20,844 nt of DNA from a virus. The notes below the pieces were generated by a model. The model saw only the letters and a program-made list of their open reading frames with translations. It was not told the DNA's origin and searched no databases. Position numbers and translations under genes: made by a program. This document shows positions 6,486 through 13,924 of this stretch, one piece after another (within the stretch, counting starts at the first letter, position 1; the number at the start of each line of letters is the position of its first letter). The stretch lies in IMG/VR virus record IMGVR_UViG_3300025010_001528, positions 1 through 20,844 of that record. One strand, 5' to 3'.

Positions 6486-6965
6486 TTATTTAAAAAAATT
6501 TTCGCAAGGCTCGCAATCATGATCAGTGTCGAGATTGTAGGGGTCATTAAAGCATCCTGATGGAGTGTCTTTGCGATATAACGGTTGATGATTTTCATAG
6601 CCTACTGGAAACATCTTAATTAAGTCCCCACCAACATAATGAAAAAAAGTAGTAGCATCAAAACTGCTTGAGAAATCAGCACAATTTATATCACTTTTTG
6701 ACTTTATAAGATTGTCAAATTTCTTGGTTACAGATGAAAATTCTTTGATATCTGCTATACATTTATCTTCATCATATCCACTGTTTTCGTTTGTTGAGTA
6801 AGACCCGATGCAATAATTGTATACTGTTGGAATATTATATATTGAAGCATTGCTTGTTATTTTATTTTTTCTAAAATACCAAGCCAAATTATCCTTAAAA
6901 GCAACATAAAAAAGTAGCGCAATAATTACCAACAACAAAGAAATTATGATTTTTCTAGAATCCAT
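6486..6965 (-). CDS. Membrane-anchored Excalibur-domain protein (moron candidate)
   Basis: 159 residues from the ATG at 6965; an upstream in-frame ATG at 7025 lies inside the preceding gene and is unlikely. Residues 5-23 form one strong transmembrane segment, or an uncleaved signal anchor (IIISLLLVIIALLFYVAF), placing the rest outside the membrane. Six later Cys residues suggest disulphides. The end matches the Excalibur calcium-binding pattern: NCADFSSSFDATTFF...GG (94-113) and DPYNLDTDHDC.PCE (141-155), with Asp at 146, 148 and 150 as the likely calcium ligands. Two oddities stand out: about 27 extra residues separate the two halves, and the usual Gly after the third Asp is Cys. It is opposite in direction to the phage late genes, 4 bases after its upstream partner, with its own terminator. 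The likely role is modifying the host envelope during lysogeny, for example superinfection exclusion, but this is inferred from context only. Confidence 0.7.
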   Translation of the reverse strand: MDSRKIIISLLLVIIALLFYVAFKDNLAWYFRKNKITSNASIYNIPTVYNYCIGSYSTNENSGYDEDKCIADIKEFSSVTKKFDNLIKSKSDINCADFSSSFDATTFFHYVGGDLIKMFPVGYENHQPLYRKDTPSGCFNDPYNLDTDHDCEPCENFFK

Positions 6966-6969
6966 AAAA

Positions 6970-7194
6970 TTATTTTTTCTTAAATAACTCAATAAAAAAT
7001 AAATATATGAATGCAGGTATTTCAATAATTAAACAAATAATTGCGCCTATAACTAAGCCTAGAAATAGTCTTGGGAAATACAATTTAACAAAATCAGTTA
7101 AGGAAATAGGATATTCAACGATAAATGAGATAGCTAAAAACAATGAAATAGGAACTATCCAATAGGGACTATATTTTATAAGTAAATTTTTCAT
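6970..7194 (-). CDS. Small two-TM membrane protein
   Basis: 74 residues with two hydrophobic segments (about 11-27, PYWIVPISLFLAISFIV; and 43-68, LFLGLVIGAIICLIIEIPAF onward) and a basic end (ELFKKK), which predicts an inner-membrane hairpin with the C-terminus inside. No family is recognised. It is first in a two-gene reverse operon, stopping 4 bases before the start of the Excalibur gene, so the two proteins are probably made together and may interact. The leader has no SD. Its upstream region carries an 18-bp dyad that could be an operator. The reverse direction inside a forward late operon suggests a moron-type insertion. Confidence 0.6.
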   Translation of the reverse strand: MKNLLIKYSPYWIVPISLFLAISFIVEYPISLTDFVKLYFPRLFLGLVIGAIICLIIEIPAFIYLFFIELFKKK

Positions 7195-7224
7195 AAATAA
7201 ATAGATTAATTAAATCTTACAATA

Positions 7225-7242
7225 CTTGCACAAAAATGCAAG
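7225..7242. promoter_or_regulatory. 18-bp dyad CTTGCA-N6-TGCAAG, candidate operator of the reverse cassette
   Basis: Perfect 6-bp arms separated by six bases, 31 bp upstream of the reverse cassette's first ATG. On the minus strand a weak promoter can be drawn: TTGCAT (7236-7241) and TAAGAT (7214-7219) with a 16-bp spacer, its -35 inside the dyad. A perfect TTGACA on the minus strand (7246-7251) lacks a -10 at normal spacing. Confidence 0.4.
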
Positions 7243-7265
7243 GGTTGTCAAGAATAAAAATAAAT

Positions 7266-8456
7266 ATGAGTACATTAGGGGCAGTAGCAAGCGCATTGCA
7301 AAAGAGTGGATCCGCAGTCGGAAAAACTCTATTAAAGAAAACACCATTCGTGGGACCAGCTGTGTCATTATTATGGCCAAAGGCAGCTGCAAAGGACGAA
7401 GATGTGGACATGAATGATCCAAGGATAAAAAATTGGGCAAATAGCCAAAAGAAAGCTGTTGAAAGTTCAAAGAGTGTCGATTCTTCAAAATATATGACTC
7501 CAGTAAGCGAGTTCCCTAAAGACATAAATGATAGCTCGTCAGGAGGCGGAAGTGGAAGTGGCTCATCTAACAAAAAAATAACTGATGCTATCGGACGTGG
7601 ATGGGATGATGCCGGTGATGTAGTAGATGCTACAAAAAAATCATTAAACACTTCAGAAAAGTATATTTCTAATCTTGGAAAAGTGGCCAATCAATATAGG
7701 ACATCACTGGACACTTACAAAAATAAAAACGAAGCAGCTATTGCTGGAAACAAAACCCTTATTGAGAAAAATCAAAAGGGTGCTTTGGACGACCTCGCTG
7801 GAGACACTAGAAAAAGCATGGAAAATACCAATGTCATGCTTGGTATCAAAGGTGCCAGTGGTGGTAGTGCAAGCAAGCTAGCCTCTAAAGCTATCGCAAG
7901 AAGCGCCGGTAAAGAGAGATCTAATATTCTTACTGGTTGGGGTGATGAGTTCAGTAAGCAAAATCAAGCCGGCAAGCATATTGTCGAAGAATACAATGTT
8001 AAAAGAGCTCAATCATATAATTGGGAAAAAGAAGAGAAAGAGAGAGCCATGGAAGAATTTAAAGCATCTCAAGCAGCGCTTAAAAGGTTGGATGGTAAAA
8101 AATCAAAATGGAAGCAGGAAGACATCGATGCCGAGTCTGATAGAAACTTTAATAACTTTATTAGTTCATTGTCTAGCATTCAAGCTAAAGCCCAAGAATT
8201 TAGAACCACTCTATCAAATAAAATGATTGAATATGGTGGACTTGCCGATGAATTAGAAAGCGCCTCAGTCGATATTGATTCTCCAGCTGAATTAGATACT
8301 CCCGAATTTTCTGAAAACATTGATTTTGAAAATACAGAAAATGCTGAAGACTTCTATGATCCAAAGAATACTGGGAAGAAAAGAGTTATTAAAAGATATG
8401 ATCCGCTAACAGGTGAACCTATTTATGAAGATGAAGAGGAAGAAGCGCTAGTTTAA
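7266..8456 (+). CDS. Internal virion / ejection protein, 396 residues
   Basis: The ATG at 7266 is preferred; an upstream in-frame ATG at 7236 lies within the dyad and would add ten unlikely residues. The protein is helical and soluble apart from a short N-terminal hydrophobic stretch. It has a Ser/Gly-rich linker (about residues 80-92, SSSGGGSGSGSS), then a long helical region with MLGIKGASGGSASKLASKAI (about 187-206) and a coiled-coil-like part (YNWEKEEKERAMEEFKASQA), and a very acidic tail (YEDEEEEALV). Pattern and position fit the small helical ejection proteins of podoviruses that are packed inside the head and leave with the DNA. Residues 137-151 share a motif with the N-terminus of the next protein. 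It starts a new forward block after the reverse cassette. Confidence 0.65.
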   Translation: MSTLGAVASALQKSGSAVGKTLLKKTPFVGPAVSLLWPKAAAKDEDVDMNDPRIKNWANSQKKAVESSKSVDSSKYMTPVSEFPKDINDSSSGGGSGSGSSNKKITDAIGRGWDDAGDVVDATKKSLNTSEKYISNLGKVANQYRTSLDTYKNKNEAAIAGNKTLIEKNQKGALDDLAGDTRKSMENTNVMLGIKGASGGSASKLASKAIARSAGKERSNILTGWGDEFSKQNQAGKHIVEEYNVKRAQSYNWEKEEKERAMEEFKASQAALKRLDGKKSKWKQEDIDAESDRNFNNFISSLSSIQAKAQEFRTTLSNKMIEYGGLADELESASVDIDSPAELDTPEFSENIDFENTENAEDFYDPKNTGKKRVIKRYDPLTGEPIYEDEEEEALV

Positions 8457-8477
8457 TTAGCTAAAATATTAAATTAA

Positions 8478-11400
8478 ATGTTTGGTGGATTATTTAAAAA
8501 AACTAAAAAGAAATTAACCGATTCAGCAACATCTCTGGGAGCTGTTGCTAATGAATATAGAAAAACTCTTGGAAGTTATGCCAATAACACAAAAAGAGAG
8601 GCTATTAACTATGTCACGAAGCCACAGGGCGCGCCAGATTGGATGAAAGCCACTGATAGCGGACTAAGAAAATTCTCTCAATCGGCAGAAAATATTCCTA
8701 AATTTAATTTTGCCAGTAAGGTAAAAAATCCAGTGGGGAGATTTGCGGCTGAAATACCTCAAACTATAATGAATATTCCATCACGGACTGTGAGTGGAGC
8801 ATTAAAAGATTATGGAAAAACAAAAGCGACACCTTCTTATTTAGTCAAGCGAGGAGCAGAAGCGGCCAATATTGGAGTCGATATTGGTTCGATTTTTGCT
8901 GGTGGTGGAACAATTAAAAAAATTGCTACTGATGGATTTAAAAAAGCCTCAAAAATAGGAGTAATGGATGCACTTAAAACAGGAGCAAAAAGAGGCGCTA
9001 AAGAGGGCCTTATTTATGGTGGAACATCAGGAGCTTTAAGCGGGGCCCAAGAAGGGGAAAATTTGAGAGAGCAAGGTGCCAATGCCCTTAAAAGCGGAGT
9101 GACGGGGGCTATAGTGGGGACAGTTGGAGGTGCAGTCTTAGGTGGAACAATTGCCGGTGGAGGAAGAGCTGGAAGCAAAGCTATCACCGGGGTCAAAAAT
9201 GAGGCAAGAAAAACATCTACTGATATAATGAATTTTAAAAATCCATACAAGAAAAGAATTGTTACTAAAGTTGACCATGAGCCTAATTACGGAATAATGA
9301 TTCATGGGAAACCTCAAATGGTGCCAGTGGCTGGAACTGAAAGAACAGTGATTCAAACAATTAGAGAACCTTTTAAGCCTAAGAGTATTTTAGGAAAAGT
9401 TTTGACTACTCGACCAGGGTTAAACATCCAAGATGTGAATTCTTTGAAACCAAAAGTAGTATCTACTAAGGTGATGGATTTTAATAATAAGATAGCTTTG
9501 AAAAATAAAAAAGCCCAGGAAGTAATAGCTAGACAGAAGCAAAACCAACGCCTAGGGCTCGATAAAGCAGAAAAGGGCTTTGTGCCACCACAGAGAGTTA
9601 AAGCACCGCAAAAGGCAGTTTTGGAGGTTGAGCAAAGCAAGCAACAATCTTTTCCAAATATTGAGGAATTTGTAAATAAAAAACAAACCAAGGAATCTTT
9701 CCCAAGTGTTAAAGCTCTTATTGAAAATAAGAAGAAAGAAATAAAAAACGACTCTCCATTTAAAGGAAATGAATTTGGACCATTTAATAAATTTCAAGAA
9801 AAAGCTTACAGAGATAAAGGAGAGAGAATTGATGCATTGAGAGATGTTTTATCCTATCCAACGGAATTGATGAGAATTGGATATAAAAAAAGAGAGGTTA
9901 ATCTTATTGGGAAAGACCAGGCAAATCACATTATTAAGCTTGGAAATTTAGGTTATCCAAAAAAACAAATAGATAAAATTATTCAGAATATTCCAAAAGC
10001 TAAGGAAATTATTAAGAAAAAAGTTCCTTGGGGACAACTAAAAAATTATTACGAAAAAAAGGAAGCATTAAATACAAACTTTCTCAATGAGGTTGATCCT
10101 TCTAGCTTAAAAGATATTAATTCTTTAATGGGAAGCGCTCGAGATGTTTATCGTAATTTTGATGTAGTTTTTGGAGATAATTCTAAAGTCAAAAAAGAAG
10201 TACTTGGAAGTTTAGATAAAGCTAAAGGAAAATTTATTGATGAGCAAGATACTCGTTTAGGAGACTTATGGAATGAAGTTGTTAAAAAATACGGGATTAA
10301 GGAAATAAAAACATTTTTTGGATTTAAATATGGAGACAGGTCCTCTGAATATGTTCAAAAGGTTGGAGAAAATGTTCTTTTGAGACCCCTCAGAGAGTCA
10401 GATATACCAGATAATATTAAGCGACAAATAAATTTTTCAGAGCTTAAAAGTTTAGCTGAAAAATCCAAGGATGGAGATTGGAGAATTTCTGTAGGTAAAA
10501 AATTAGAAGAAATGCCAGATGTAAAAAAGGAAATAATACTTACGCAACTCAAACAAATATCTCCTAAAAATTGGAATAAAATTGTTGAGGCAGTTTCTTG
10601 GTTTAGAAGTAAATTCGATGAAATGCTTCCAGAACTTAATAAGGTCAGGGAAGACACCTACCCAACTCATCCGCTTTATCCAGAAAGTACAAAAACAATA
10701 CCTCATCGAGATAATTATTTTCCACATTCTCTTGAAAGAGATGGGATTTTTGGATTAAAAAATTTATTTGATACCCCAGCAAACATTGATCCTTCATTGG
10801 CTGTTATGTCTGAATATACAAAACCTAAATCTAAATTTCTTGGGTTTGCCCAACAACGAACCGGAGATAAGACAGAGTACGATGCGGTTAAAGGTATGAA
10901 AAATTATATAAGAGATTTTTCTTTTGCTAAGCATATTGACCCACAAATTCAAAGGCTTCGAGGAATGGACGAAGAGACAAAGGAATTAATAAAAAATAGT
11001 GGTGGAGCTATACCTGAACGAATAGGGTTAGCTGAAGAATTGTCTAAAAAATTTGATCCTATCCAAAAAATTACAGCTACTAATGATCCTAAAAAAATTA
11101 AAGATATTTTAATGGAGCATGGAGCTAGTGATTCTCAATCAGATTGGATGAGTAAGGAATTGGCTAATATTGGTGATTATGAAAAAGTTAAAACATTTAT
11201 AAAAGAGAAAACTGCTAAAAATAAAGAAGATATTTTTGGAAGAATGTCGCCATCAGCAGCCGCTGAAAAATCGGATAATAAATTAAACAATTTCTTAAAG
11301 TTTTTAGATAATTATGCTAGTGATTTAGCAGGAAAGACAAATCCCTTTGACCGACCAAATCAAGATGCTTATGCAAGAAAATCATTCAAATTATTAAGGA

Positions 11401-13265
11401 GTGGTCTTTCTAGAATAAAAGCAAACGCAGTACTTGGAAATGTTGGATCGGCTGTATCACAATTTTTTAGTTTGCCTCCAGGGATAGCTAGTGCTGGAAC
11501 TGTAAATACCACAAAAGGAATTAAAGATAGTTTTGTGGGTATATTTAAAGATGATTTACCAATTAATAAATCAAACTTTTTAAAGGAAAGATATTTTGAT
11601 GGTTTTAGCAAATTTGATGAGAGTTTTCTTGCTACTCCCAAAAAGTTTGCAGCTTGGATGATGACTTTTGGAGATGAGGTTAGTGCTAAAGTTATTTGGA
11701 ATTCTCATTATAGAAAAGCATTAAATGAAAAAATTTCTGATCCAGTAAGCTATGCAGATGATTGGACTAGGAAAATGGTTGGCGGACGTGGCATTGGAGA
11801 AGTTCCTTTAATGCAAAAATCTTTAATGTATCAAGTCACAAATCCATTTCAACTTGAAGTTACTAATTATTGGTATGCTTTGCGTGATTTAGCAAAACAT
11901 GATCCTAGCAAGTTTGTACTTGCAAAAAAACTTACCGAGGCTTTTATTGTTGGACATATTATGAATCGAATAGTTAAAGAGGTTAGAGGGTCAGACGTTA
12001 TATTCGACCCAATACAAGCAATAATAGATGGCTACGAAGAATATGAAAAAGAAGATAATAAAAAAGTGGGCGCCCTAAAGACTGGGGGAAGGATAGCAGG
12101 AGAATTTTTTTCTAATGCGCCTGGACTTCCTGGATTACCTACAGGACAGACCTTGGCGAACATATACCCAAAATACGGAAAAGAAGTTTTTGGATACAAA
12201 TTGCCAGCGAGAAACCAATTCTTCGGTGAGGGAGATCCAACGAGATTCGGTTCAGGTGGTGTTTCTGACGTTATAACAGGGGGTATTCAAGATCCTTTGT
12301 ATAAAATAATTCCTCCATTCGGAGGATCTCAAATTAAAAAAACTACTGATGGTGTAAAAACGCTATTAAATGGATATGCGGAAAATGCAGCAGGAAAAGT
12401 TATGACTCCGGTAGAACGAAACGCAACTAATGTAATGCGTGGAGTTTTATTTGGAAAAAATGCTACTGGAGAAATGCAGGATTATTTTGACAACAAGCAA
12501 ACTCCTCTTAGTGAAGAACAGACGGAAAAATTCAAAATTGGAGGCAATAAATATTTCGATGAAGTAATGCTTTCGCGCGCATCAGATAACACAAAAGAAA
12601 AACTTAAAAAAGCAGCAGAGTTAGGTACGACAATTGACGAACCGGGAGATATTGGAGATGGAATACATAGACTTGAAGATGGAAATTTTTATGTTCCAAA
12701 TATGCTTGCTGACACAAAAACATTTAAAACAGAAAAACTCGCTCGGTATGCTATAGTTAAGGAAGATTTTATGAGCTCAGATGAGAAAATGCGTCAACAC
12801 GATAATGAATTTTGGTATAAGAAGAATGGGGAATTTAAAGTGGAAACTCAGGACGAAAGAACCAAAAAAATAGCAGTCGCTAATGCAAATCTTGAAATGG
12901 ATAGGGCATTTGCTAATGACGATATGGAAAACTGGGCAGTTGCAGCTGATAAAAAAATAGAGTCAATAAACAAATATATATCCACGCTGGATCCAATTAT
13001 AGATCAAGATACTATCGATTCACTTACTTTAGAGAAAGAAAATTTGATGGATAAAGCTGAAAAATATATTGAACAAGGAGGATTTAAAAAAGGAAGCAAA
13101 GGCAAAAAGCTAGAAGAGAAATATCGCTATCCACTTCTTGATAAAGATTTTATGCAAATAGCCGGATTGCTTGGTGGCTCTAGTAAAAAGGTAAGAATAT
13201 CAAGAAGACCGACTCAGGTGAGATTTAGGAGATTGCCCGGTGTTAGCAGAAGAAGAAAAAGATAA
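8478..13265 (+). CDS. Giant ejection / polyvalent virion protein, 1595 residues
   Basis: The largest gene in the window, 21 bases after its partner. The N-terminus carries the motif LGAVANEYRKTLGSY (20-34) shared with that partner. Residues of about 170-240 are Gly/Ala-rich (GGTSGALSGAQEG and TGAIVGTVGGAVLGGTIAGG), a glycine-zipper-like segment that could insert into membranes. The middle is helical and charged, with PHRDNYFPH (about 740-750), NVGSAVSQFFSLPPG (about 988-1003) and WMMTFGDEVSAK (about 1058-1069), reminiscent of the large polyvalent-protein-associated (LPD38-like) parts of phage ejection proteins. The last 28 residues are Arg-rich (SRRPTQVRFRRLPGVSRRRKR), suiting DNA contact in the packed head. 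In T7 a protein of similar size and location (gp16) forms a trans-envelope tunnel. No clear lysozyme motif is visible. The family assignment is by pattern only. Confidence 0.7.
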   Translation: MFGGLFKKTKKKLTDSATSLGAVANEYRKTLGSYANNTKREAINYVTKPQGAPDWMKATDSGLRKFSQSAENIPKFNFASKVKNPVGRFAAEIPQTIMNIPSRTVSGALKDYGKTKATPSYLVKRGAEAANIGVDIGSIFAGGGTIKKIATDGFKKASKIGVMDALKTGAKRGAKEGLIYGGTSGALSGAQEGENLREQGANALKSGVTGAIVGTVGGAVLGGTIAGGGRAGSKAITGVKNEARKTSTDIMNFKNPYKKRIVTKVDHEPNYGIMIHGKPQMVPVAGTERTVIQTIREPFKPKSILGKVLTTRPGLNIQDVNSLKPKVVSTKVMDFNNKIALKNKKAQEVIARQKQNQRLGLDKAEKGFVPPQRVKAPQKAVLEVEQSKQQSFPNIEEFVNKKQTKESFPSVKALIENKKKEIKNDSPFKGNEFGPFNKFQEKAYRDKGERIDALRDVLSYPTELMRIGYKKREVNLIGKDQANHIIKLGNLGYPKKQIDKIIQNIPKAKEIIKKKVPWGQLKNYYEKKEALNTNFLNEVDPSSLKDINSLMGSARDVYRNFDVVFGDNSKVKKEVLGSLDKAKGKFIDEQDTRLGDLWNEVVKKYGIKEIKTFFGFKYGDRSSEYVQKVGENVLLRPLRESDIPDNIKRQINFSELKSLAEKSKDGDWRISVGKKLEEMPDVKKEIILTQLKQISPKNWNKIVEAVSWFRSKFDEMLPELNKVREDTYPTHPLYPESTKTIPHRDNYFPHSLERDGIFGLKNLFDTPANIDPSLAVMSEYTKPKSKFLGFAQQRTGDKTEYDAVKGMKNYIRDFSFAKHIDPQIQRLRGMDEETKELIKNSGGAIPERIGLAEELSKKFDPIQKITATNDPKKIKDILMEHGASDSQSDWMSKELANIGDYEKVKTFIKEKTAKNKEDIFGRMSPSAAAEKSDNKLNNFLKFLDNYASDLAGKTNPFDRPNQDAYARKSFKLLRSGLSRIKANAVLGNVGSAVSQFFSLPPGIASAGTVNTTKGIKDSFVGIFKDDLPINKSNFLKERYFDGFSKFDESFLATPKKFAAWMMTFGDEVSAKVIWNSHYRKALNEKISDPVSYADDWTRKMVGGRGIGEVPLMQKSLMYQVTNPFQLEVTNYWYALRDLAKHDPSKFVLAKKLTEAFIVGHIMNRIVKEVRGSDVIFDPIQAIIDGYEEYEKEDNKKVGALKTGGRIAGEFFSNAPGLPGLPTGQTLANIYPKYGKEVFGYKLPARNQFFGEGDPTRFGSGGVSDVITGGIQDPLYKIIPPFGGSQIKKTTDGVKTLLNGYAENAAGKVMTPVERNATNVMRGVLFGKNATGEMQDYFDNKQTPLSEEQTEKFKIGGNKYFDEVMLSRASDNTKEKLKKAAELGTTIDEPGDIGDGIHRLEDGNFYVPNMLADTKTFKTEKLARYAIVKEDFMSSDEKMRQHDNEFWYKKNGEFKVETQDERTKKIAVANANLEMDRAFANDDMENWAVAADKKIESINKYISTLDPIIDQDTIDSLTLEKENLMDKAEKYIEQGGFKKGSKGKKLEEKYRYPLLDKDFMQIAGLLGGSSKKVRISRRPTQVRFRRLPGVSRRRKR

Positions 13266-13290
13266 TTAATTAAATTTTAGGGTCAAATCT

Positions 13291-13917
13291 ATGGAAAAAA
13301 ATATAGGAGAAATATTAAAAAAAATACACAGGAAATTTGCTAAGGATAAAGAATATCCCCAAACAAGTTCTGAAGACATGGCTGTTAGATTGGATTTTGT
13401 CGATGACGCTATTAGTGAATGGGAGGAGTGTGTATTTGAAGGGTATAACTGGTCCGAGTTAATCGTGCCACCTACAGATTTTGCTTTTGGAGGAACTGGG
13501 GAGGACATATTACCTGATAACTTTTTATCCTTTATGAGGAGATTTAGTCAAGAAGAGGATGGGCTTAAAAAAGCAGAACTGGCAATCGGTGGTGCAATAT
13601 ACGCAGAAGTCAGTGCAGCCGAAGGCGAGCAAGCTGCGCAAGAAGAATTATCTCCATATATATTTTGGACTATCGGAGGGAAAATCAAAACTCTCCCTGC
13701 AGTGAGCGGAACTGTCAAAATGCCTTATCTAAAAAAAGCTTTTAGATATGTTACCGGAGAAGAAACGAATGAGATAGAAATGGCCAATTCTAAATTTATT
13801 GAGGATTATGTCTTGGCTAAATTATATTTTGATAATGCGGATGATGATAACGGCCAGGCATATTTTGTTTCAGCAGACGATAAATTAAAAAAGATGAAGT
13901 ACACATTATTAAGTTAA
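13291..13917 (+). CDS. Tail adaptor (tail tubular protein A / head-tail connector type)
   Basis: 208 residues, acidic, mostly helical, with WSELIVPPTDFAFGG near residues 51-65 and a C-terminal part (ANSKFIEDYVLAKLYFDNAD...) ending in a helix with KLKKM. Its length and its place directly before the tail hub gene fit the dodecameric adaptor attached below the portal in short-tailed phages (T7 gp11-like, P22 gp4-like). An AGGG about 10 bases before the ATG is one of the few SD-like elements in the window. The gene stops 7 bases before the hub gene, so the two are probably cotranscribed. A reverse-strand frame over its start is a shadow. Confidence 0.6.
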   Translation: MEKNIGEILKKIHRKFAKDKEYPQTSSEDMAVRLDFVDDAISEWEECVFEGYNWSELIVPPTDFAFGGTGEDILPDNFLSFMRRFSQEEDGLKKAELAIGGAIYAEVSAAEGEQAAQEELSPYIFWTIGGKIKTLPAVSGTVKMPYLKKAFRYVTGEETNEIEMANSKFIEDYVLAKLYFDNADDDNGQAYFVSADDKLKKMKYTLLS

Positions 13918-13924
13918 ATAGATT

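Noticed and set aside
7236-7265. Earlier ATG for the 396-residue ejection protein
   Set aside because: It lies inside the CTTGCA/TGCAAG dyad and would add only ten residues; the ATG at 7266 has the same A-rich leader as the other genes.
7217-7690. 157-residue reverse open frame at the start of the ejection gene
   Set aside because: It is Pro/Ser/Phe-rich and mirrors the forward gene; the forward frame is long, has a suitable start at 7266 and fits the operon.
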